Source: Sympetrum striolatum (lineage: Eukaryota; Arthropoda; Insecta; Odonata; Libellulidae). Taken from it: 64,000 nt of DNA. A program made the position numbers and the translations under genes. The notes under the pieces were generated by a model that saw nothing but the letters and a program-made list of their open reading frames with translations, had not been told where the DNA came from and did no database searches. The stretch covers positions 68,687,454 through 68,751,453 of the forward strand of contig OX388345.1 in the NCBI GenBank assembly GCA_947579665.1. Reading direction: 5' to 3'. Shown piece after piece: positions 45,360 through 55,760 of this stretch. The stretch's first letter is position 1; the number at the start of each line of letters is the position of its first letter.

Positions 45360-46260
45360 GGCGGCGAAATCGCGCGAACGATCCTTAGACGAGCTGGCCC
45401 CATTTGACGTTTATTTCCCGCTTCATTCGCGAGCCCTCCGGGGCCCTTTCTATTAATTCAAAGAGTGGCGTAAAATGGGACAAAACGAAAAGAGTAGAAT
45501 GGGAGGTGATGCCCACCCGATCGAAAGCGAGGTTTATTAAAATTAAAGGAAATAACGAAAAAAAACAAAATCCTGCCGATATTTCCCTTCCCGCGCGTTT
45601 ATCGTTTGATTGCTCTATTGGAATCGGACTTTTTCCACCTTTTTTTGGCTTTTCCTCGTCATTTTCGCATAATAGGGTCAATCAAAGGAGAGTTTATAAC
45701 TTCTCTTCGTTTTTTTCTCTCCCCTCCCTTTTCTCTGCAGGCTCGAATTTGAAAACATCACGGTCCATTGTGCGGCGCCTTTGTGAGAAAGAGAGGGAAG
45801 GAAAAAATGAAAATCTCGCGCCGTATCCATCGAATCGAAATTGTTTCTGTTTTCTCCGCTCTTTTCATTATTTTTATTTGCACAAAGGAATGTGGTCAAC
45901 TTCGATGCGCGTGGCGAAATACAAAATCCCTGGGAATAAAAAAACAACCCGCGGGGTGTCTTTGTCTTTCCCCCGCCTGTGAAAGAGATTCGGAGTGAAA
46001 TTGCTCGAATGTTTTTCTTTGTGGATATGAATAAATCAATCGAGAATCGCATAATTCGATGGAAAAGTCAATCTGTCTGAAAAGTTTGGCTCCGCTCGCT
46101 CCGAATCGGCGATAATGCACGCCGCTTGCTCTCTCTCTTGCCGCATTTGAAACGGCTCCGCGTATGAAACGTTCCAAAGCTTCAGTTTTGTTTTCCTTTG
46201 GATACCGCGAACTCAACTTGTACTCCACACTCTGAAATGCTTAGCCGCTCCATTCTGCCG
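45360..46260. promoter_or_regulatory. Long CpG-rich island, candidate regulatory region
   Basis: About 900 bp of GC-richer complex sequence, one of the longest islands in the window. It contains the longest non-transposon open frame (192 codons, 45404-45982) but also long minus frames (124 and 110 codons) across the same bases. Protein features are composition-driven, so coding is not called. Homeodomain-type cores (TATTAATTC, GGTTTATTAAAATTAAA) and CGCG words are present. Confidence 0.28.
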
Positions 46261-46490
46261 ATGAAAAATTACTCTCTTCGAAAATATGCATTCTACGTCA
46301 ATAACTGCGTATATTCTACCCCGCAGAGGAAAGTGAGATGATAGAGTGAGTTGAAATCAGAGCTCATATAAAAGTCATGCATACTTTCCAAAAAAATTAT
46401 ATCAACAAGGTAAATTTGTATTCCCAAAGGGAATATATCATAGGAAATCCAATTAATTTTATAAAATTTAGATGCATTTTTCCTTGTAAT
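46261..46490. other. AT-rich spacer
   Basis: A small hairpin TATTCCC/GGGAATA sits near 46419-46435. Nothing else. Confidence 0.45.
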
Positions 46491-46560
46491 AGCTCCTGAT
46501 GATGTCGGTCAGGGGTAAAACCATTGTCAGGGTAAAATTTACAATAGCGTGTATATCATA
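46491..46560 (+). repeat. Hammerhead-ribozyme-like retroelement remnant 2
   Basis: CTGATGA (46496-46502) matches the hammerhead core. It is followed by a short stem region, AAAAC (G12 lost), and GTC (46526-46528), which is a canonical cleavage triplet in the right place after a tiny stem III. Downstream GGTAAAATTTAC resembles the AATAAAATTAC after remnant 1. Stem I does not pair well. Probably a decayed Penelope-like end, or coincidence. Confidence 0.25.
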
Positions 46561-47279
46561 TTAGTCGCTTCATTATACATTATAGCAATTTATATTGACC
46601 TTAGTTTGTATTACAGAAGTTAATATCTTCCGAACACCACAACATCTCTAGGTTCTGAGGGACCAAAATATATCAATCATAGGTTGATTAAATCTTTCCC
46701 ATTATTTAATTATTGTAAGACAATTTATTTCATTAGTTTGAGGGTTAATTTTTCAATTTAAAATTAAATATTATAGAGCATGCGATACATTTTGATTTCA
46801 TATATAAAGGTTTCCACAAGTAATATTGCACTTTACTATGCATTATTAAAACTGTTGAAATGATTGAATTCATACCACTCTTACTTGTTTGTACGTATCA
46901 TTGCCAAAATAACTTAGTTACGAGCTGTTTCTACCAGCCGCAAATCTCAATTAAAATAAATTTCCAAAGATCGAGAAAAAATTATCAATTTTGGGAAATT
47001 CCCTGATTGAGACAACTCAAGCAATAACTTCTAGAAACAGAATCAAGCAATGCTCAGATAGCGATTGTTTGGTATACGCGTTGAGGCCCCCACCGGCCGC
47101 ATTTATTGAGATATTATTTACTTTTAAACACTGACCGAAACGAGAAAATATGTATAATTTACTCGAAGGAAATTTCCAGAAATCAAACAATTGTATTGAA
47201 GCAAATTTAAGCACATTGTTTTAGATTAAACAAAGGTAAGGCTCATACAAACCTGGCTCGGAATTGATAATCACCGAAC
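46561..47279. other. AT-rich sequence, no gene recognised
   Basis: Nothing supported. Confidence 0.5.
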
Positions 47280-47720
47280 GAAACTCAATCAAAATCGGCC
47301 GCCTTTTCCGCGAAAATAATAGCAGGGAAACAAAGGCTTCTCCTTGGAAAACACCGCGGAAGAAGTCACAAAAAAGCTCCCCATATTTCCCTCCTTAAGA
47401 AACGTCGCCATCCATCAAGCCGCCCATTCCTGTAATGCCCACCCAATAATTTCCGCACCATTTCTTCCGCGAGAACTGGAATCCCAGCCTCCATTCCGCA
47501 GCACGCGCTCACGGGCGAATTCAATGCGTTACGCGGGCTTATGGCATGTAAATTTCGAGAGAAGTAATGTTAAATAAGAAAGGGAAAAAAGAGGGAAATT
47601 TACGACGGGGCGAAATGGGATTTGCATAACGGAGAGCGGACCCTGAAGGGAGGAAACAAGAAAATATTAGGATTCCCCGCGAAAGTAAGGCTCAATGACA
47701 CAAGAATGCGTTTTGATTTA
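47280..47720. other. GC-richer island
   Basis: CpG-containing stretch with a 77-codon plus frame (47344-47577) that has no domain. Becomes purine-rich after about 47575. Confidence 0.4.
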
Positions 47721-49156
47721 TAATAAGCCTTTCTTGAGCCCGAAAGAGCCGTTTACGCTTCATGAGAGGGAAAGAAGCATTGGGGGGAAGGAATATGGAG
47801 AAAGGGCGAGACCTACGTATGATTCCGCAGAAATATCCAAGAAGGAATCGAGTATTCAAGAAAATATAGCATTGACCACCTAATAGCGAACTGATAATAA
47901 TTTAATACTCTAAAGATATTTCTACTACCATATTCTGATGAATGGGATATTTTTCATTCAACTTTCACCACAATATTGAGGGAAATGTATCCTTCTTTCT
48001 CACTGAATGGCTTTGATAACCTGAAAGCTGCTTAGATATGAAGGATGCTGAATAACGGCATTCATCTTGGTCACTGCTGTTAAATCCTTTGTAAAGTATT
48101 ATTTATGTGGTCACTATGCTGCTCGTATTTGAGCTTCCCTCAACTTACAGTACTTTGAAGCAAGTAAGCACCTTACTCCTCAAGACTGCTTGTTTTCGAA
48201 TCAGATCTTTTGTAGCTAATGTCGTTGGAATTCAAACCAACAATTGGGCTCATAACTGTGTAGAGAATTTTTAAATACAACAAACTAATAATGAGACCAT
48301 TAGAATAAAATAGTGATAAAACAGCAATAGATAATATGGCCATAATCCAGTGATGAGACTGATTTTTCTGTTCTAAAATGGTAATTGTCTACAAGGAATA
48401 AGATTCGGTACATAAGAGTTAGATACATTAAAGACCTTAAACGGATTCGAGACTGTGAAAAAATAAGAAAATCACTCGATAAATTACAACTAAAACAACA
48501 ATGAAGAGAGTCTTTGGGGTGGAGGAAGGAATAATACATAATAATATTAACCACGTTAGTTTCCAAAATAAAAAGGAAATTTACCAAGAATGATAGATTA
48601 ACTTTTAGTTTGGTATTGTTTACCTTTTGTGTACTATACAGTTTTCTGTTACTGGGATGTGAAGCGTATTGGAACGAGTTTCTTAAGTCGTAAATACGGC
48701 TTTACTGCTTAGGAGTCTTTTTTTCGTAATTTTTCTTCCTGCGTTTGTTTTTAATAATAATTATAATTTAATATACTCTGAGTAGATTCCCATCGTGCAA
48801 AACAAAATACGAAAATACTCAAAGTACAAAATATCTCAAGAAAATCACGACAGAAATACAAAAATATATGTATAATAAAAAGAACGAAAGAATGTTTCTC
48901 ATGAACTGAGAAATACAAAGGTACGTGGAAATACAAATATACAAAATAAAGAAAAACACAACATAAGTAAACAGAGAATTTAGAACATAAAGATAGACAG
49001 CAAGAATAAATAAAATTAATTAATTTAAAATGATGAAAAAATAAATAAACATGAAAGGATAATTGTAAGTCTGTTTTCGTTTGCCTAGTACATTCCTAAT
49101 AAATTTAAAAAGTAACAACTATTACTAAGGCTGGGATTAGAACTAGATGGGAGACT
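47721..49156. other. AT-rich sequence, no gene recognised
   Basis: A-rich around 48790-49050, which creates open minus frames without domains. Confidence 0.5.
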
Positions 49157-49235
49157 GCCTTTTAGAGATAGCTCAGTGGTTATAGCCTCTGCTTGACAAA
49201 CAGAAGTACCTGGTTCGAGAAACGGCCTCGTCAAC
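49157..49235 (+). repeat. tRNA-Val-like pseudogene or SINE head
   Basis: The A box TAGCTCAGTGG (49169-49179) is exact for TRGCNNAGYGG. The anticodon arm TCTG...CAGA encloses the loop TTGACAA (49193-49199), giving anticodon GAC (valine). The B box GGTTCGAGAAAC (49212-49223) has lost the final CC, and the T stem does not pair, so it is not a functional tRNA. Probably the head of a tRNA-derived SINE whose body runs into the following sequence. Confidence 0.6.
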
Positions 49236-49950
49236 CCTTTTTCTCGTCCGTTCCTACTTTGGGTTGGGAAAACGAGGCAGCAGAGAACAGCCATGGGGAG
49301 ATGGCGGTCTTATATATGAGAAAGCATGAAAAGCGGACCCCAAAGAGAGAGCGGCAAGAGTCGCTTTTTGAGCAGGAACACCATCACTGCACCTTCCCAC
49401 TCTAAATCCCCCTCTCTTGATTCTCTTGTTGGACCTTTATCCCCTTACCGTCCAGGGCGGCGGCAATTACAAGCATTTATGAAACTTTAACGCGCCGTGG
49501 ACCACCTCTCAGCATCCTTTCTGCTGCCATCCCATTCCTCGGTTCGGCACCTCACAAAGACTTGGTCCGGAACGGAGTGGGGATGCGGAGGAAAACTTCC
49601 CGGAGGCTAAAAGCGGCCCAAAACGCTTCTCCGCCGGACTGTGAGAAAAGGTGCGAGAGCAAGGTTGCGGGGGAGGAAGATGGAGTTTTCGCTCCCGTGT
49701 CTTTTAATTTCTTTCGTAATCTCGCATCCCACATCGTCGCCGTGAAAGCTGCTGAAAAATGTATTCGTTTACGGAGCCGCAATTAATGAAGGGAGTACCG
49801 CAGAGTTTCTCGACCTTCCTTCCTTGCCCCCCTGCGTGGATCAGTGCCGCAAATTTTCCCGTTTCTCCCTTAGATCTAGCATAATTTGTTGCCAATTAGC
49901 GGAATAAATTGTCTTTTAAGTAGGTAACCGCGCACTCCGCTTTCTGTCTC
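49236..49950. other. GC-rich island downstream of the SINE head
   Basis: CpG-rich sequence with overlapping opposite-strand frames of about 75 codons at 49552-49786. No domains. It contains CTCTCAGCATCC (about 49506), a word also present in the islands at about 7497 and 21177. Confidence 0.4.
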
Positions 49951-51881
49951 ACGCTCTTATCGTCAAAAGAAGGATTTTCTCTCGGTTTCTCTCTTCGTTT
50001 ATGCAGCTTAAGTTCATGTATCAGACGTTTAGAAATAAGTGAACGATGCTATTACTAATTAAATAACTGTTAATTAAAATAGTATAATAATATAATTAAT
50101 TTTATTAATCCATAAAACGTGGACATTTTACAGTAAAGAAAACATGTACATTGTGACAATAAAATCAATATGAGAATATGTTACCTCATAGAAAGACATC
50201 ATATTGAAAATAAAATTCTTCGGCACACTTCCACAGAAAATTTTTAAATGTCTTACGTAGAGTTGTACGAACAGTTTTATTCCTATTATCGCTTGAATAT
50301 ATTCCACTATTTTAGCTGAATAATTCATTTTCATTAAATCCTTAACAGTGTAAGATCCATCAAAGTACTTTAGGAAATCGATTTACTCACTGGTTAAGAT
50401 CATTGTACCATAAAAAAGAGTAGTCCAGACTCTTCCGAAAGTTATTTACATTAAATTAATCTAAACAAAATCCTTTTATGTACACTATTCGATCAAAATG
50501 TTAAATTCACTTATAAAATTATTCTTAGTTCACCCTGAGTTCAATGTGCCGAAGTCTGGGTAAGAATAGCTGTCCAATCATCCTTCCTTAAATACATTTT
50601 ATCATTGCGATTGCAAAGATTTCCTTTCCGGCAGCACACCTCAAGCTTTATATAGTTCAGTAACAGGGATTAATTCATCATCACACATTTCTTTGTGAAA
50701 TATCTAACTCATCTACTCATATGAGGTTCAAGTTCGCCACACTTTTTCCCCAACTTACTTATCTGACGCAGAGTGCTGTCACGCTGTTGCCCATCTAGCC
50801 ATCGCTTACTTTCTCCACCTGCTCTTAAACCCTCTGAGCAAACATGTACTCAACCAGGCCCATCAGATACACCTTCTTTCTTCATTCATTCGTCATGATC
50901 ATTCATTAATCACGATTCCTGGCTCTCCAAATACTGTTCTGCATAATTTCCTCACACAACGCATGCCAAGTGCATTCATCTTAATCGTGAGTTTCTTGTG
51001 ACACTCGAGTTTTGCTGCGGGACAACGAGATGGGTACACGGCCAAATACACTGCTCTTTTAAAGCCTTGAGCCTTGGTAATACATCACATCTTACCTTTG
51101 GTATTAATAGAAATTAGTACGCAGCTAATAATTCCATGTTTAAATGTATTTTTGGATTTGATAAATGGAATCATTCACTCAGGCTGGCTTAAGGAAAGTG
51201 AGCCTATATAAGGAATTTATCCATTAGATCATATTATTGATATAGTCTCTCACATAATAATGTCTCATCAATAATGCAATCTCAACTTAATGCAATCTCA
51301 ACTCAATGCTTGCATGCATAGAAAATTTCCCATAACAATTTATTTCTCTATCTTGATTCACTACATCTAAAAGATTGTTTCATAATAATATCCACTTTAT
51401 AAAACAAAGAAATAATGCCGGGCAGGCTAAAAAGTAGTTCTTCTTTCCTTAACCAGACATATTCTTTCAGCTTTATTTCAACATTACGCATATAAGGTCG
51501 GATAGTGTTTTCTTAGTTATATCGTAATTTCACAATTTCATTATTTTCGTGAGAACAAAATCTAAATTGAATTTCATTTTCCCCGAAAGAATTCTTAGAC
51601 ATTCCTCCAATAACGTAACATTCGTAAGCACAGTCATATGGTTTGATAGACAGTGCTGTTAACTCCCATGTCATATCTTCAGAGTTAATCTAACTATCGA
51701 ATATTTATACATGCGCTGTATTATTCCAATAACATTAGCAAAAGAAAATTCATTTTCTTCCTTCATTTAGAGCAAATTCAGTAACAATTGTGAGCGATAA
51801 ACTTTAGAGTAGCTAACTATACTAATAAAATCAACAGTCTCGTCAGTCGACGTCTTATGGAAATACGTAATGAGGAAAAAA
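49951..51881. other. AT-rich sequence, no gene recognised
   Basis: Only a short tandem repeat at 51273-51309. No other feature. Confidence 0.5.
51273..51309. repeat. 16-bp tandem repeat, 2.3 copies
   Basis: AATGCAATCTCAACTT is followed directly by AATGCAATCTCAACTC and then AATGC. One substitution between full units. Confidence 0.9.
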
Positions 51882-51991
51882 AAAATTTGTACTTTTTCCA
51901 CGGTATTTATTATAAACAATAGATGGAAACTAGTCGTGTCTTGTTTCCATTTATTGTTTATAATAAATACTGTGGAAAAAGTACAAATTTT
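51882..51991. repeat. Near-perfect inverted repeat (49-bp arms, 12-nt loop)
   Basis: The left arm 51882-51930 and right arm 51943-51991 are reverse complements over 49 positions with two mismatches. The loop is TAGTCGTGTCTT. Outside the arms, TTATGGAAATA (about 51855) pairs with TATTTTCATAA to the right of the hairpin after a small gap, so the inverted symmetry once extended further. No TA or TTAA duplication flanks it. It would fold into a long dsRNA if transcribed. Unrelated in sequence to the hairpin at 67-160. Confidence 0.9.
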
Positions 51992-52239
51992 GTTATTTTC
52001 ATAACTATGCTAACTTAAATAATAAGATTATTTGCAAGAATCAGCATTTGTATGGGACATCTTCAAAGACGCATCTTTGAAAAATTAAATTCAGTATCAC
52101 TGCTACAAGTGCTCGATCCAAAACTAAGCCAGTGAATCAATCAATAAATAATAGCTGATTAGCAATCAATAATAGCTAAACAATAGCTTTCATATTATCT
52201 CAAGCTCAAAGAAATTAAAAAGAACGAGACAAGTAAATT
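51992..52239. other. AT-rich spacer
   Basis: Contains loosely repeated AATAGCT/AATCAAT words near 52138-52190. Nothing else. Confidence 0.5.
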
Positions 52240-52960
52240 CACACATTTTATTTAACAACGAAAATATAGTTCCTCCATCGAGATATGGCTCCACGAACGT
52301 TCCCTCTCTTCATAACCGTTCTTTGACTTACGCAACGGTCTATCATTCGCAGTTTCCTTGCCCTTCGCGTGGGGGCGCCACCGCTCGTACGTCTCAAAAA
52401 AATCTCGCTTCCTTTTGTTCGACCCCACATACCTCTCTCTCTTTCACATCAGTATCCATCTTCTACACTTGGCACTTTGCGCCCAACCTACGCGTCCTCC
52501 ATTTTTCCTCCCTTAATCCCTCGTGCCCCTCGCTGCCAGATTATCTCTTCATCCACCCTATTATCTCCTCCCGGTCTATTTCCAACCAACACCCGTATTC
52601 GTCTACCTACACCAACCTAGATCTTGTTTCCCACTTCGAAATATTCTTTCATTCTAAGTTCAACGCTCTCGACAAATAATCCCGCAGCGGTGGATTAGAG
52701 CCGACGGTTTTTCCCCGACGTTATTCATCAACACTGTAAACTTGGTCGGATAATTTACTTTTCGGCTTCGAATCAAAAGATCTTTTTCTCACCCCTAGTT
52801 GTAAAATGCCTCGGGGGTTGACTCACGCTCTATTGTTAGGGTTATTTTTCTCTCGCCTCAGTTACCACTCTTTTGTCACGCTCCACTCTCCATTTCTGCA
52901 GGGGAGCACCTTCGCGAGTCTGTGTAGGGTGGGAAGTTTAGTAGCGTGAGGAGGTTAATG
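52240..52960. other. Pyrimidine-rich GC island
   Basis: Strongly C/T-rich between about 52300 and 52640, more balanced to 52960. The 118-codon frame at 52323-52679 overlaps an 83-codon frame in another phase. Serine- and leucine-rich composition follows from the skew. Confidence 0.45.
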
Positions 52961-53309
52961 AAACTTTGAACGAATACCATGTTATATCTTTTCGATTAAT
53001 GACGTTGATGTAGACTGAAGACTTTTCGAGTAATACGGACGGTATATATACGAACATTAGTTATAACGTTTGCTATTTTTATTGCCGAACTATATAATTG
53101 AAATGTCCTTCTATTCTAGATAGGGAGGTAACACTAAAAAATGCCAATATTTCCCTGATCGAAGTATTAATATATATAATTAATGAGGTGCAATATAAAT
53201 TTAATAAAATAAAATAAATAGAATGGAAGATACTAGATTTCCCAATCAAATGCGAGTGTAGAAACCTCTAAAATAACTTAAAATAGGAAGAACAAGAAAA
53301 AATTGGTGA
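52961..53309. other. AT-rich spacer
   Basis: No supported feature before the LINE relic. Confidence 0.45.
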
Positions 53310-54040
53310 CAGGGTATTGATGAAGTTATGAGGGGAAGATGAACAAGAATAAATTTTGATTTATTTGCTGACGATACCATAATGTACAGGAAAATAGAAA
53401 CCAGGGAGGAAAGATTTACATGGTACAAGGATATAGATAGAACTATTAAACGGTGTGTTGATGGCAATTAGAGTTTTGGCGTATTTCCAGCAATTGATTT
53501 CGTCGAAATAAAACCACTGCTGGATTAATATCCAACCACTAGGGAGATTCGCTATACTAGAATATCTTGAAGTTATCCTCACGAGTAATTTAATATGTGT
53601 GGTCTACTTCCAGTTCCTGTATATACCAGCGTTATAGAAATCCGGATTCGCGAAAAGAATTGTCCGAAGAAGCGATGAAAAATTACAAAATCGATGTGCA
53701 CTTCCGAAATATTTGAGGATTTTCGCAGTGTATGGGATCTTGTCTACAGTTATTGCATTCCACATTGGCGAGAAGAAACACATCCTGTTCAGATGAATAT
53801 AAACCGACTCATTATTTTTCGCCAAACTGATGATGACTTATGATTATGCCACACTGAAGATTAATAGAAATATGCCACATCGAATGCTAGAAGGTCAACT
53901 GGTATCAGTAGCCAGGAATCAAGGAGAATTCAGAGCAGGAAAAGATTAATTTGACCCTAGGTTTGCCAGGTTCCCGAACTATAATAATGCAAGCCATTGC
54001 GAGCTCCGCAACAAAATGAAAATTGAATCCACTACCAGTT
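53310..54040 (+). pseudogene. Decayed CR1/Jockey-type reverse transcriptase relic
   Basis: Conceptual translation in shifting frames recovers the order of the RT C-terminal half. LFADDTIMYRKIETREE is at about 53361-53411. EYLEVILTSNL (53560-53592) is next, in a different frame. GFAKRIVRRSDEKLQNRC (53644-53697) follows, then AVYGILSTVIAF-like sequence. These correspond to FADDSVIYREITNEED, KYLGINITNNL and GFVKRIVGKCDEKVRERC in the open copy at 34292-35590. There is at least one frameshift and several in-frame stops, so it is non-functional. The far 3' part (to about 54040) is only weakly recognisable. Confidence 0.72.
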
Positions 54041-55479
54041 AAAAAAGCCCGTTTTGATAGGTGGAAATGGTATCGTACACCAACAATATATATGTCGTTC
54101 CATACGTTACTTAGAAAAACATTGACTCATACAATCTAACTGCATTGAAGTCCCAATGTTGTTCTCCTTATATCTGGGAGTTTAACTTGATTTAAAAACG
54201 AGCAAGTCGCCACTTTCTGTTCTTATGTGTAGTCTGCCCATTCTGCAACGGTTAATAAAGTTTCTCATATAATGAAGAACTTCAATATCTGCAATCAAAC
54301 TTGATGATACGTCGAGTAAATGAAAAAAATCGCATCATTAACAACAGGTACGAAGTAGTTGAAAGCATATCATTAACAAAAAAACAGTAAGGAAAGCGAA
54401 ACGTAAATATGTTTGAAAAACTTTACTTTAAAAACCCACGTCTGCTAGAGTGACTTTCAACCTGAAAAGATTACATGAGAAATGTAGTTTGGGAAAATTT
54501 TATGAGCTCAAGACATGAATTCAGGTGTTATTAAGGCACTGATATCTGTTCTTAAGAATCACTTGCTTTCCTTTATCTATACCCCAGCTCAGTTTCATGT
54601 CAAAAATGCATAAAAATACTGGCACCACTTGTTGATAGGATTCCTTGCGATTTATTATTTCCATAAGGGGATACGTATACTGTTTGCTACAAAAAACAAT
54701 TGACATGCGATCTTTGTTTTTCAATATAAATTAAATACTTCAGACAGCTACAGAGTTATATATCCGGTAAGAATTGACTTGGAAACTTTTCCGTACATTT
54801 TCCGTTGAAATGTTGGTTCTTTGTATTACTCGATTGCTATTTTTATATCAATAGCTGGAACTGGATTGGGATTGAGTCTCACTAGAGAAGATGAGGAATG
54901 AGGTATTTTATTTAAATTACTATCCGAACAGGAATCCTAAAATTCGAGATAAATATAATTTTTCAAAATATTTGAAAAGTGAGTGTTTAAAATGAAGTAC
55001 TCTTATCAGCTACATTTATAACTCACAACTCTTAAGCCATCATAGCCATGAAAAAAACGGAGGTGAAAGCATATAAGAGATACATTTTAATTCGTTATGC
55101 ACTTGGAAGCAAATGCAAGCAAAAGTATAATTAGAGGAAGCTACAGTTTAAGAGGTAGAAGAATGATAATGGAAAAGTATACTCAAAAGTAAATATATGG
55201 TTTATAAACAACCGATTCTTCAATTTACCTGAGTGAACTACCCAAAAAATCGTAATTATACTGACAGAAATATTTACAAACCACGAGTAAACACTTTTAC
55301 CCCAAAAATACACCATGAGTGTGCTGAAACAACTCCATCTGTATCAGGATACGACTGCGAAATATTCCCTTTGGCTCAAACGTCCAGAAAGTAAAAACGT
55401 ACTCTGAAGTTAAACGAAAACTGTGATGTTCCATAGCTGAAATATTCATAGACCAAAATATCTTTCTTCCGCCTGAAAT
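54041..55479. other. AT-rich sequence, no gene recognised
   Basis: Nothing supported. Confidence 0.5.
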
Positions 55480-55760
55480 ACCGTATATGATACGAGTACA
55501 CCGCGCATCTCCTATGCGCAGGCTCGCTCGAGGCGCCACCCAGCGCCCGCTCAAAGAAACCCAAAGTGAGTTCCACAGCGAGTACATCCCGCCGCTTAAT
55601 ACAATCGCGGGTGCTATTTTCCGACCCAAAAGACCTTTCCAGACGAGTTGCGGCCGAGATGGCGGAAAGAAGAGAGATGAAGATGCAGAGAATGGGAGGA
55701 GGAGAGTTTTAAAGAGCGGAATGTGAAAACGGAGGTCGGGAAGGCTTAGGGTAAAGGGGA
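55480..55760. promoter_or_regulatory. CpG island with CTCF-like and YY1/Pho-like words
   Basis: GCGCCACCCAGCG (55533-55545) differs from the CTCF core (GCGCCMYCTRSTGG, reverse orientation) at about two positions. CTATGCGCAGGC lies just upstream. GAGATGGCGG (55656-55665) contains the ATGGC core of YY1/Pho sites, followed by purine-rich sequence. Together this could mark an insulator or a housekeeping-type promoter. No first exon can be defended: the ATG inside ATGGCGG opens only 17 codons. The inference rests on motifs. Confidence 0.25.

Noticed and set aside
45404..45982. 192-codon plus-strand open frame, the longest outside transposons
   Set aside because: Long minus frames (45678-46052 and 45896-46228) cover the same bases. 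The peptide has no domain and its composition follows local skew. There is no frame-specific signal.
46141..46260. First exon of a host gene in the 46 kb island
   Set aside because: No start codon context, splice donor or conserved peptide that can be defended from the sequence alone.
49157..49235. Functional tRNA-Val gene
   Set aside because: The T stem and acceptor stem do not pair and the B box is incomplete. Called as SINE head instead.
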